This document shows positions 23,033-34,766 of a stretch of DNA of 64,000 nucleotides, one piece after another. A program made the translations under genes and the position numbers. Each line of letters starts with the position of its first letter. The stretch's first letter is position 1. A model generated the notes under the pieces. It ran no database searches, was not told the DNA's origin, and was given only the letters and a program-made list of their open reading frames with translations. The stretch is from NCBI RefSeq assembly GCF_030272615.1, contig NC_081412.1, positions 140,348,747-140,412,746 on the forward strand, given 5' to 3'. The stretch comes from Cryptomeria japonica (lineage: Eukaryota > Streptophyta > Pinopsida > Cupressales > Cupressaceae).

Positions 23033-24312
23033 TGTTGGCATTATGGTGCATTTTGTATGACCGGTGAATGATATGGTTATCATTGTTGGCAACATCATCT
23101 TCCAAGTCTTTACAGTCTATCGACAGTAAGTAGACCAGTATACAGAGGTTAACCAGTTAAACAATGTGTAGATAGGGAAAGTAGTGAGTAGACCGACACA
23201 CAGGAGGTCAACCGACAAGCAATGAGTAGACCGACACACAGGGGGTCAATCGGCAAGTAGTGAGTAGACCGACACACAGGAGGTCAACCAGCTAAGTAGT
23301 GAACAGATCGGTATACAGGAGGTGATCGGCTAAGTAGATTTTATTCACTACACCGCTAGAGTATGTAACCGATAGACTTGGGAACGTTCAGTTAACATCC
23401 AATTAAACTGACAATCTTCTCCAGTCAACCGGCAGACTTATCGGTATGAACGACTGTCCTGATAGAGATTCCTGGAATAATTTCTGGAGAGCAATTTATG
23501 GCACGGTAATAAAATTTTGAATAGAATGTTTTTGGAGGGAAAATTGGTGACAGATCCAAAGGGTAAAAAATTCACATAATTTATTTTGTTGAGGTTGTTG
23601 TTCATGTGAAAAGAGGTATGGAAAAGTGAACACAGGGGGAGTAGAAAAGAGTGCAGAGCTGAGGGATAGAGGACCGACAAAGTGAAGAGTCGAGGATCAG
23701 TGAATTGGTAGACTGCAGAGCCGAAGGTACATTTAGAAAATTGATGTTGTGCAGAGCAGACACATCCGGTGCAGAAAGAGTATGATTTTCAGTGTGATCT
23801 GATCAGGCTATTAGTAGCCACTCCAACAGATCATCTTTCTGTTGCTTTCTAACCATTGTAACTAAAATCCCTTAATAGGCTGGACTTTAACAGGTACCAT
23901 TGTAAAAACCCCTTAACCGAGTGTCATCTTAATTGATGATTCTAAGACCGTTAACAAGGCTACCTTTAACAGGGTAAGGCACTAACAGGCCTTAATCAAA
24001 ATCCCTTAACTAGGTGGCACCTAATAGTGTCTTTGTAATCTCCTCACAGGGATGGCTCTTCATCAGGCGTACTCCAGAAGAGTACAAATTTTGTGAGTTC
24101 CTACTCACACTGTGGTTTTCTCCCATTTTGAGTTTCCACAAGATAAATCTTGTTGTCACTATGTATCTTTTCATGCATGCATATTATTCTGCAGTAATTA
24201 CTTATATTGATGAATGTTAAGTTAGTGTAAACTTGAGTTAAGAGTTTTAATTAAGTAAAACCGGTAAAGTGCTAATTCACCCCTCCCCTCTCAGCACCGG
24301 TTGGGACTAACA
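23033..24312 (+). repeat. 3' LTR
   Basis: The right long terminal repeat, 1280 bp, begins TGTTGGCATT and ends ACTAACA. It matches the left LTR throughout, with point differences and one additional 38-bp minisatellite unit. Confidence 0.92.
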
Positions 24313-24317
24313 TATAA

Positions 24318-25460
24318 TGCATATATAAAGATATGTTGTGTTATTTTGCTATATGCCAAATTCTATTTTCACATATTTCTATCTCTTAAGATTGTATATA
24401 ATGGTTGGCCATGTTATTTCAAATCATTTTTGCTCATTTATGTAAATTTACATAATAAAAAATTCTTGCAAACAATGTCTATAAATGTAAATATGATTAA
24501 CCTCAAATAAACATATATATCAAGACGTGTTTTGTTAATTTTCTATGTGTCAAATTATATTTACACACCATGTTATCTCCTAGGATTGTTTACAATGGTT
24601 GGTAATGTTATGTATGCAAGATCATAATTCACAAATAGATTGCATTACTTTGATCCTTATCATACCTTGTAATGGAAGTACAAAATGAAAGGATGCAAGC
24701 AAAAGGTTCCCATTGAAATCAATTGTAGCATACATAGTACCATGCAAGGAAAAATATTATTAACATAAAAATATGAGAAAAACAATACATCCTCCTTGAT
24801 GGAGCCTCCTCATATTTACTCTCTTCTTTCAAGAACCCCCATCTAGAGACACTTGGTACCTCAATTACAACATACATGGTACCATGCAAGGAAAAAATTG
24901 TAGCATACATGGTACCATGCAAAGAAAAAATATTATTAACATAACAATATGAGAAAACCAACACATCCTCCTTGATAGAGCCTCCACATATGCACTCTCT
25001 TCTTCCAATAACCTCCATCTATAGACACATACACCTCAGTTACAACATATAGCTCAACCCAAACCATTTGGTGAATCCAATCTCCTCCACATTTCTAACA
25101 AACTATTGAACCACTAGAAATAAATTATATTTCAAAGTTGGATAGCCTTTCAAACATTTTAACATATCTAGTTTGCATGGAAAGATATCCAAGAATTAAA
25201 GCTAGGAAATCACCTAAAATTAATCCTTTTTATAGATGCAAATAAAAAATGGTCATTGCTTCTCAAAATAGAACAACATGGCTCTTGGTAAGCAACCTAG
25301 ATGTTTGCAAAATAAAAGTCAAATTATAATGATGAAGGAGATGTTGATGTCAAGTTAAGGGGGGATAGCTAAAATATAATGGCCACAATATATTTTTCCC
25401 TTAAGATATTTTTACAATTGAAATTGGCATGCCTAGGGTCATAGATGAATTAGATATAAT
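24318..25460. other. Intergenic spacer with local duplication
   Basis: AT-rich, no gene. It contains the 175-bp duplication listed next. Confidence 0.6.
24722..25062. repeat. 175-bp tandem duplication
   Basis: ATTGTAGCATACAT(A/G)GTACC and the following sequence (TATTATTAACATAA, ACATCCTCCTTGAT) recur at offset 175: copies begin at 24722 and 24897. The copies differ by scattered substitutions. Confidence 0.85.
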
Positions 25461-25465
25461 GATAG

Positions 25466-25795
25466 TGTTGGAGTTGAGGAAAATCAACTCTACAGCTCCC
25501 AAAGATCACCTGCATGCAAACTTGTCACAGAAGGAGAGAAGCAAAAAAACTATGGAGGCCAGAATTCAGAGATCCAGAAGAGAGGAGTCACATTGATTGT
25601 GCAACAAGAATATACAATTCAATAATTATAGTTTTTTTGAAAATACAAAGAGAGAATCCTTATAAGAGGATACTCGAAACCTTAAAGGTGAAAACCCTAA
25701 AGAATTATAAGATTCCTAAGTTTAGCTTAAGCATAGAGTATAATAGACTAATAATTAAATAAATAATTATTAGCTAATAAAAGATTACTCCAACA
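25466..25795 (-). repeat. 3' LTR of the small element (left copy)
   Basis: 330 bp, highly similar to 28176-28506. The matching 82-codon frames at 25514 and 28225 lie inside the LTR pair and are not taken as genes. Confidence 0.9.
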
Positions 25796-26383
25796 CCCCC
25801 TCTTAAGATGAACTTAGGGAGTAGCTAAAAAACAACTAAGGACTAAAAAAACATGTAAAAAATGCATGAAAGCAACAATGGGTCCCGACAACTAGGCCTG
25901 ATGAGGTACCCAAGTACAATAAAATCTTTGTAACATGGAGAAAAAGGAGAAAACCCCGTGGGAACAAAACTCCTCTCGAAGAAGAGATGAAAGCTCAAGT
26001 GAAGGACTAAGAAACCTCCAAACAAGAGTGTTCCAGAAGATAGGAACAAAAAAACAGAGAATGAAGAACACCACTGAAGTATGAAATAACTGCAAACACT
26101 GTCGAAGAGTAACTGATGATCTGAAGAACCTCTATGGAAATAGAACATGACCAAGTAGAAAAGATTGTAATCTGCATGAGTGCCCTCAAATGCCACTAAT
26201 CGAATCAGATGGCAAACAAAGGCAAACAATTGAACTCGAAGATACAGATGGCAGGAAACACCAAAGCCTAAAGAGCTAATCAATCGAACCAAGGAAGCAT
26301 TAGAACAATAGGACAAACCCCCCCATAATGCTGAAAAGGGAGAGAGATAGGTACACTAAAAAACGGCCAACAAGAACTACATG

Positions 26384-27865
26384 ACGAAGAATCGGGAACA
26401 TCGAAGGTGCAAAGAAAGTACATAGTGTCGTGGAAGGAACACTCACTTGACACACATCATGAGGCTAATATAGTGGAAGGAACACTCACGTGACAAAGGT
26501 AGATGGCAAAAAAGGCAAACATCAACCCCCCCATGACACTTTATAAGTAGTGCATGTACAATAAGGCACAAGATGTGCAAGATCCCAAGTATATAATGCA
26601 TGGTGACACTTTATCTTAGTGTGTTTGCATAAATAAAATACTACAATGAATAGAAGAGACAAAAGACTAGAAACAGAAAGAACATCCAAAGACGAGGCAT
26701 CCTACTCAAAGAAAGAGATCTCAAGACCTGAAACATCCAAGATATTCACCAGAGTACTGAAAAACAAAAAACTGAATAAAATATACCTGGAGCAGAATCT
26801 GGAAAGAAAATTCATATGAATGGAAAGAACACAGAACACTATTTCCAACGATATAAAATTTTCAAAAAATGGAGTTCAGATGCTCAAGCTATGTCTCCCA
26901 AAGTGAAAAAAGGAACCTCTGACTTTGACAGAAAAAAATGTCATCAAAAACACAAAATCAAAAGTTCAAACATCCATATCTGGATAGAGTTCTGAAAGAG
27001 ATTTCCGACGATATAAGGTTTTTGAAAAAGCGCCTCTGTATGACAAAGTTACGACCAAAAGAAAAAAAACCCTCTTATAGGACATAAAGAGGGTTAAAAA
27101 AAATAAAAAATAAAAAATGAAGAGAATGACCAAGTTACGAAGAACCAGGAACATTGAAGGTGCAGAGAAAGTACATAGTGTCGTGGAAGGAACACTCACT
27201 TGACACACATCATGAGGCTAATGTCGTGGAAGGAACACTCATGTGACAAAAGTAGATGACAAAAAAAAAACATCAACCCCCCCATGACACTTTATAAGTA
27301 ATGCATGTACCATAAGACACAAGATGTGCAAGATCCCAAGTATACAATGCATGGTGGCACTTTATCTCAGTCCGTTTGCATAAATAAAATGCTACAATGA
27401 TCAGAAGAGACAAAAGACTGGAAATAGAAAGAACAACCAAAGACGAGACATCCTACTCAAAGAAAGAGATCCCAGGACCTGAAACATCCAAGATATTCAC
27501 TAGACTGCTGAAAAGCAAAAAACTAATTAAAATATATCTGGAGTAGAATATGGAAAAAAAAACTCATATGAATGGAAAGAACATAGAACAAGCTTTCCAA
27601 CAATATAAAGTTTTCAAAAAATGGAGTTTAGATGCTCAAGTTATGTCTCCTGGAGTGCAAAAAGGAACCTCTGGCTTTGACAAAAAAAACCACCATCAAA
27701 AAAGTAAAATCAAAAGTTCAAACCTTCAGATCTGGATAGAGTTCGAAAAAAGCTTTCCGACGATATAAGGTTTTTGAAAAAACGTCTCCGTATGACCAAG
27801 TTACGACCAAAATAAAAAAAAACCTCTTGTAGGGCAACAAGAGGGTAAACAAAAAAAAAAAAGTT
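26384..27865. repeat. 753-bp internal tandem duplication
   Basis: ACGAAGAA(T/C)C(G/A)GGAACAT(C/T)G opens both copies (26384 and 27137). The whole stretch through CGACGATATAAGGTTTTTGA and a palindromic CCTCTT...AAGAGGG (27063-27090 and 27822-27855) is repeated. Copies differ by point changes and small indels. This accounts for most of the element's interior. Confidence 0.9.
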
Positions 27866-28163
27866 TTTTTTTTGGACAAATATTTTCTGACGCATTTGCA
27901 GGTAGAGTCGTACAGATTTTTGTGCCTTGAAGCACGTGCCAATAAAAAATCATGCCCCAGATGCCCCTGTCACCGAAAATAGGCAAATTATATATCAAAA
28001 TTCATGGAATCAACCTTCTGAATCCAACTGTGAGGTCCTTTTGGTACCAAAAAATCAGCTACCCCATAAATGGAAAAGAAACTACACAAACCCTTGAAAA
28101 CACAGATCTAGAGAACAAGGCCCAAAATATCTCATGAAGAGAACAGGGGCATGCAGATTGGGA

Positions 28164-28175
28164 GCTCTGATACCA
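28164..28175 (-). other. Primer binding site, tRNA-Met type
   Basis: GCTCTGATACCA on the + strand reads TGGTATCAGAGC on the minus strand and abuts the right LTR directly. Confidence 0.9.
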
Positions 28176-28506
28176 TATTGGAGTTGACGAAAAATCAACT
28201 CTACAGCTCCCAAAGATCACCTGCATGCAAACTTGTCACAGAAGGAGAGAAGCAAAAAAGCTATGGAGGCCAGAATTTAGAGATCTAGAAAAGAGGGGTC
28301 ATATTGATTGTGCAACAAGAATAAACTATTCAATAATTACAGTTTTTTTGAAAATACAAAGAGAGAATCCTTATAAAAGGATACTCGAAACCCTAAAGGT
28401 GAAAACCCTAAAGAATTATAAGATTCCTAAGTTTAGCTTAAGCATAGAGTATAATAGACTAATAATTAAATAAATAATTATTAGCCAATAAAAGATTACT
28501 CTAACA
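28176..28506 (-). repeat. 5' LTR of the small element (right copy)
   Basis: 331 bp, begins TATTGGAGTT (one change from TGTTGGAGTT) and ends ACTCTAACA. It is followed by the putative target duplication AATAG. Confidence 0.9.
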
Positions 28507-28511
28507 AATAG

Positions 28512-31500
28512 TAAACAAGGAAAACATCAAGAAACAACAATATATCTTCTATTTTAGTAGGGGACGTGTTCAAGAGCAGTTAAAATATAAGATTTTTAAT
28601 GATCCATACTACAAAAGATGTGCAATTAGATGATCTTGCATTAGCATGTTTACTCCATGCCTCCACTAAAATCTCAAACCTTCTATATGAAACAACTTCA
28701 AATCCTAATCCCGTAGATGCAAGCTTTATGTAAAAAGATGTTACAGAGGATGACCCATTTCAAGAGAACATGCAAAACACAATTCCATCTATGGAAAACC
28801 TTAAACATGCATGCAGATAGGTGGAAGAGGTGCATTCTTTACTACAAGTAGGGAAAGGATGAGAAATCCTACTATAGAATAGCCACCTCTTTTTCTACCA
28901 TAAATGAATACACTACTAAAAGAATATTTTTAATGGCATTTTCCAGTTAATTTCCAAATGGCATAGCCACATTCAAACATCAATGTATGGGGGAAGTTAA
29001 GCTACATTAATATGCTCTCCATCTTCTAAGGTACAATGATAATAGGTTTGGCTAGCACTTGTAATTTAGGTGCTTCCTATGGAATATATTTATGCATCAC
29101 TAGAGCCAATCCGCATCATTTTAATTTGTCCATAAACAACTAGATGATTTTCTACTAGCAAAATCTTTTGACCTTCACCAAATACTAAACAACTTGCTTG
29201 ATGACAAGCTTGCCAATCAACTCATGTAGTTTAATTCATCAACTCATGGTACACATCCATTTCAGAACTAGCATAGAGGGGATATTTCTAACATGATCAT
29301 TCAAGTTGGTTGTCCAACAATATACTTCACTCTTAGTGTAACAGTTATAAAATTGCTAGACTTGCATAACATTATGTTGTACTTCACACCTACAAATCCT
29401 TGCATGAATTCTAGGTGGAGGTTACAAAATATAGTTTAGAACCGACACCTTAATGGACACACTACATGCACCATAGGTTTACTATGTTTTGTGAAGAGTT
29501 CTTGGAAAAAATTATTGGTGTAACTAACTATTGGTATCTGTATAACCCTTATAACCTTGTAATCTTATATTAAACTCTTACTTTTATTACTTTCTAAAAA
29601 TCTCTTTTGTTAGGTATGAGTGGAAAAATAAAGGATCTACACATATCCATGGTTTCCTTTGGCTCCAAGAAGCACCTAACATTGGAAGTTACAATGGAGT
29701 TTAACCTTCAACCAATATAAAATGCACTTATATACATTGATAGTTATGCCTTTTCATGGAACTCACAAACCCTTGAATTGAGAAATTGAAAATCCTTTGA
29801 TCTATTCTTGATGATCCTTACTTGATGGAAATATGAATAATTATGACAACCAACCGTTCCACTAACTATATTGAATTAGTTTTTCAATGCTATACAAAGT
29901 GTACCTTCCTAACATGCAAGAGGGGGAAAGGAACATGTCTTGTATACCATTATAAAGGCCCTTGAAGCATCCAAGATGAATGGACAACATAAATAAACCC
30001 CTACTCACAATGACAATTGCTTGAAACCCCACAATCCATCTCTCCTCTCTATTCAGAGGACCAATGCAAATTTCTAACTTGTTCTTTCAATTAATGTAGT
30101 GCTCAAATATATTTTAAAATATGCAACAAAATTTGAACACAAGTCTAAAATATACCATTCTATGATGTCTAACATTTCAACTAATTTTGATTTTGATAAG
30201 CTAGTCCTAGTTGCTTTTTGAAAAAGTCTTATTGAAAGCCTTGTCTATCGAGTAACAAGATTAAAATTAACAATAAAAATATGTAGATGATTTTATGTAT
30301 CCAAATAAATAGATAGCAATAAATCATAGATGAAAGTAGAATTCAAAATAAATGCAAACTATGACTCAAGAATTACATGGAGAAACCCTTTGGGGAAAAA
30401 ACTCAACACCCAATGAGATCGAAGACTTTTATTAATCCTTTAAATGAGTTACATCAACACAACTTCTCTCTCTAAATCATAACAACACTCCATTGCTTCA
30501 ACAAATTGTAAATTAACTTTTTTTTCCTTCAACTCAAGCACTAAATATATAGGCATGAGAGAAACCACAAACCATGAATGGTTTCTAAATCATCTAGGCA
30601 TAAATCACAAAAATAAGAAACTTCCTCTTCCAATGTGATTTTATATGCCTTTTAGTAATGTGGTCATGCAAACTTGGTTAGAAGCAAATTTGTAATATTG
30701 TAAATAATATTTTCATATTTTTTCTATATGTTAGTATTTGACGTTTTTGAAGGCCTTCAGGGCATTTTCAACCCTTGAAACTTTGGCTTGTCCCTTAGAA
30801 TGTTGCCATAGGCAGTTCTTACAGGACTTCGCCTTAAACTCTTGGAGACCTTTCCAACGAGTTAAACGGCTCGTAATTCCGAGTCCTGAGTAGAAAGTTA
30901 TGCCTAGTTAAAGTTAGAACAAAATTTCATATAGTTTTTTGAAATTTTTGTAGTTTTAGATTTTATTATGTAAATAAATAGATGTGACTATTGGGTTTCA
31001 ATTCTCAAGGGGTTTTGGTGACCCTTGGAATCTCATGAATTGATATATGTTGGATTTTGGAATTGAATAGATTACTTTTTGGCTTGCTTCAATTCCATGT
31101 TAACCTTGTTCATGTAAACAAATCCACAATACCGCAGGTTCTCACTTAGGTGTTGTCATCCGAATCCATAATTCCGATCAAAACTAAAAAAATTCCTTCA
31201 CTTCTCCAAGCTCACATTTAACTTCCCCTTTTTCATGATCTTTCTAATTTGACAACTGAAAAACATCTTACAAGTTGTCATAGTTGCAATCAACAACTTT
31301 CATTAGAACTAAAAGATAATTACAAGTTGTCAATTAATAATTAAATATAAATATGGTCAAAGCAAGGTTAAGACATTTTCTAAACATTGTCGACCATGAT
31401 ATCAGATCCTAGGAGAGTTTCCATCTTTTACTAAAACCCCCTCTCTCCATATCTAGCAATAAATTTGTTTGTTTAAATGTAAACCAAAAAAGTTTTGAAC

Positions 31501-32290
31501 ATGTTTCAGTCTCACCCACATCCACAACCACATTCCCAACCTATATTGATGCTTACATGACACAACCAATACATCTAAAGACAATGTTACTTATTGAAGT
31601 GACTAAAAAATGGACCTTCAAAGCATCTCAAAAGTATATTCAATGGAAAGAGTGATCCACACTAGCCATTGTTTGAGTCTCCTTTTGATTCACAACCATC
31701 CCTACAAAAGAGGACAACTATTTTCAAGCATTATGTTTGAGTGAAATACTACTATACTAGTCATTTTGTAACATTCACATTTCTTTTGGTTCATTGGACA
31801 ATCAAATTATAACATAGTAGGAGATTTTTCATGCACATACCATTCATGGTATGTTTGACACACACCACTAGAACTAGTCCAATAACCTAATGTCAACACT
31901 CCTAGTGAGGGTGTTGGAATGCTAGAAAACAAAAATAAAGAATGACAAGTCTTGTTCGGTCTATACCTAGGATTTCTTATTCACTTAGATGAACTTAACA
32001 TGCTTGGTTGATGTGACATTGACCTGAACCATGATTGGGAAGAGCCCCACTTCAATCCACTACAACAAATTATAATTGCTAATTTGTAGACTCCAATTGC
32101 CCAATATTTTAAGTACACCATATTCTCAATCAACGTACCCAAAACAACCTATCTACTCAACAACAAAAATACTACTATATAGTTTTGTTGCATATATCTA
32201 CCATTAGTTTGTAATCACCACTAAAATTAATTGTTTAAGGAATCGTAAGAACCAAAATTTCACATTACAAAACAAGTATCAAGTTTGCAT
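28512..32290. other. Intergenic, no gene recognised
   Basis: AT-rich with scattered stops in all frames. ATGATATCAGATCC near 31398 resembles a decayed tRNA-Met primer site and could mark the inner edge of a worn LTR, but no LTR partner was found. Confidence 0.5.
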
Positions 32291-32292
32291 TC

Positions 32293-33510
32293 ATGAAGGC
32301 AACCCCACTTGGCCAATCACCATTTCTGCTTCTTACACCAATGAGTGTCACAAATTTCAACATAGAAGCATCTGCGACTCATTTCACCCTTCAAATACCA
32401 GTCAAAGAAATGACCCCCCTAAAAGGGAAAAAACTTGTGACCTTCCCAAAAAGCATGTGCTTTATACAATACATTTTGATAGATGAAATGACCTTGATGG
32501 ACCCAAAGTTATTACAACAAATTGACATGAGGTTGCATGAAGTATTCTCTGGCCATAACCACGTATCCCATTTGGAGGACACTTAATTATGTTATTTAGT
32601 GACCTAGGCCAACTAACACTAGTCAAGGACATAGCTATGCATACTTTGACTTCTAGTGGGGGAACATTTTAACACAATTTCACAATAAATATTGCATTAA
32701 ACAACATATTTCATTAAATAGGCGAGGAGCCTACCCAAATCGCTTTTCATGCTCTATTATGAAATTTATGGAATGTAGAGCCCACAATTATAGATTGGCA
32801 AGTTCTAATGTCACAATCAAGTTCTTGATTCACTGAATATTAATCTATTTTCTTATCCTTCATATATCTATTTGCAACAAATGAAATGGTCTTACTATAT
32901 AATAAACATATGTTGTTATCAAGCAACGCCATTTGCCTTGTCCAATGCAAAGTAACATGCTTAAATCGAGATGAAGAACAACTAAATCTAAGATTCTTAT
33001 GTGTATTGGCCAAGAAGTTATGTCATGCTTAAACTTATGGGTGGAAAAAGGCCTTATGAATGGTGCATTTGGACAATTCAAATCAATTGTATACAGGGAG
33101 GGTGAAAAACCACCTCAACTTCGCTTGTTTGTTGTTGTCCAGTTCAAACATTACATAGGCCTGGTATGGGATTGCAATAACCCAAAAAATATCCTTGTAA
33201 TCCCATTGAGCTGTAGTGCCATCGTCAAATCCCACTAAAAATGGCATGGGCTTTAACGAATACACAAGTCACAGGGTCTTACTCTTCAAAAGGAAACAAT
33301 AGACATTGATTGATAAGGGCTTGACATTCACAACTATTGCAAGAGTATGTGAACTTGCAAGTCTCTGCATACACCCCGCCTTCACATTATGTACATATGC
33401 AACAAGGCCCGTATGTTGGTCAACAAAAACAAGAAGATGAGTGCTTGATAACATTTTACATGCAAACTCTTGAAACAATGAAAAAAGCTTACAAGAAGCC
33501 CAAGTATGTG
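32293..33510 (+). pseudogene. PIF1-like / Helitron-type DNA helicase relic
   Basis: Three segments match successive parts of PIF1-family helicases. The first (32293-32586) has A-T-H-F-T-L-Q-I-P-V-K-E-M, then Y-I-L-I-D-E-M-T-L-M-D-P-K-L-L, a Walker B/DE-box region, then I-D-M-R-L. The second (32999-33238) has C-L-N-L-W-V-E-K-G-L-M-N-G-A-F-G then W-D-C-N-N-P-K-N. The third, in other frames (about 33240-33410), has H-K-S-Q-G-L-T-L-Q-K-E-T-I-D-I then L-T-F-T-T-I-A-R-V. The last two motifs are the conserved C-terminal helicase motifs. The Walker A loop is missing, and frameshifts and stops abound. Plant genomes carry such sequences both as PIF1 genes and in Helitrons; no Rep domain or Helitron ends were seen, so the source is undecided. 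Confidence 0.8.
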
Positions 33511-33544
33511 GTTCCATCCCTTCTTTTAACCACTTCCATTTAAA

Positions 33545-34560
33545 GAAAGACCTACCATTGTGTCTCTTAATAGTATATACATTTTTCTAATAAAAATTTA
33601 ATTCTCTTTAATTTAATTCATGTATATTTTGTGGATTTCGAGATCATCAAGACAATTGTCTTTACATTCATTTTTATTATTTAATCCATAAGATAAGTAT
33701 TCAATATAAAATGTCAAACAATTAGGCATCTAACCAAAGTTATATTATTGATTACATCTTCATTATATCTTTGTTGTTACAAGATGGACTTATACAAATA
33801 AATAATTTAATTGATGCACTTTTCTAATCTATTATTGCTTACTTCTAAATTTTCTATAATTTGCAAATTTGACATATGTAAAAAAAAAGGCAATATACAT
33901 TTTCATATTATTCTTTTTATGCACTTCATTTTAAAGTAACTATCTTCCTTTAAAAAATGGGTAGTAATATAGATATAATATTGTGTTCATTGCATTTATT
34001 GTTATATCTCAAAAAATCAATTAATGTGTAATATCTTTATGACCTATTTTTAATTTCACTTGAATGATCCAATTTTTAAAACTTTCTTTCTTTAACAAGA
34101 TACCTCATTTGCAATATTTAATGTACATATATAAAATAAAAATAAAAATATTCAATTACATATAAAAAAATTGTTAAATTTTTTACTTTCTTTTTATAAG
34201 ATATAGATTTATTATTTTCATTCTTTATTTAAGATTATTCATTTTCATAAAGACATCTATACTATGCTCTCTCTTATTCAAGAATTCCTCCCCATACCTG
34301 CACACCAAAACAAAATATGCTTGCTAATTGAATTTTTCAATCAATATTTTTTAGATTCTTTCTTTATACTTTAATATGAATTATAGACGTTTACTGCCTT
34401 TTACCTTTAAAAAAAAATAGTACACAACAATTCCAGGCTGACATTGATGCCGTGTCAGATGAGGATTTCTCAAGCCATTCATAATATTAAAGAAAAAAAA
34501 CACTTTTGTCGCTTTTCAAAATCTGAATTGCCCTCGAGCTTTTATGTTCAGTAAATATAG
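33545..34560. other. AT-rich spacer upstream of the transporter gene
   Basis: Very AT-rich with no coding signal. The promoter and 5' UTR of the downstream gene probably lie in its distal part and on to 34702, but I cannot place a TATA box or start site with confidence. Confidence 0.5.
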
Positions 34561-34702
34561 GCCTGGGTTAAACTCGTTTCGCTCTACCAGGAGGGTGGTA
34601 ACACTTATGCAATTGCACATTTGGTAGAGCTATGCTCTAAAATTCTGTCTTGCCTTATACTACATTCAAAACGGAGTTACAGCAAAAGTAGGCCTTGTAA
34701 AG

Positions 34703-34766
34703 ATGGACGATGTTATAATTGGACTGTTGGCAGCATTTGGATCTGCTCTCTTCTTTGGATCATATG
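34703..34766 (+). CDS. Transporter exon 1
   Basis: Codes residues 1-21 plus one base (M-D-D-V-I-I-G-L-L), the first membrane helix. Donor is G|GTAAGA. Confidence 0.88.

Larger units (their letters stand above)
16469..24312 (+). mobile_element. Non-autonomous LTR retrotransposon with gag-like ORF and unknown second ORF, no pol
   Basis: Two long direct repeats (16469-17701 and 23033-24312) flank an internal region of 5.3 kb. They start TGTTGGC (right copy; TTTTAGC in the left) and end ACTAACA, giving the short inverted ends expected of LTRs. A 5-bp target duplication TATAA lies at 16464-16468 and 24313-24317. A tRNA-Met primer site follows the left LTR and a G-rich polypurine tract precedes the right LTR. 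The interior encodes coiled-coil and zinc-knuckle sequence and then a long unknown ORF. I see no protease, RT, RNase H or integrase motif in any frame, so mobility would have depended on another element. The visible LTR differences and internal stops show an old insertion. Confidence 0.92.
25466..28506 (-). mobile_element. Small non-coding LTR retrotransposon, minus orientation
   Basis: Direct repeats of about 330 bp (25466-25795 and 28176-28506) start TGTTGGAGTT and end ACTCCAACA (ACTCTAACA in the right copy). Just inside the right LTR is GCTCTGATACCA, the reverse complement of a tRNA-Met primer site. Just inside the left LTR is CCCCCTCTTA, the reverse complement of a polypurine tract. Both place the element on the minus strand. 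Flanking GATAG and AATAG fit a 5-bp target duplication with one change. The 2.4-kb interior has no recognisable gag or pol and contains a 753-bp tandem duplication. It is therefore a small non-autonomous element. Confidence 0.88.

Noticed and set aside
24014-24220. 68-codon frame in the 3' LTR
   Set aside because: Lies inside the LTR, and the left LTR copy does not preserve the frame.
25514-25762. 82-codon frame, nearly repeated at 28225-28473
   Set aside because: Both copies lie inside the LTR pair of the small element; the identity reflects the LTRs, and no start, domain or coding bias supports a gene.
31395-31412. Possible tRNA-Met primer site (ATGATATCAGATCC)
   Set aside because: Two mismatches from TGGTATCAGAGC and no LTR pair around it; kept only as a note.
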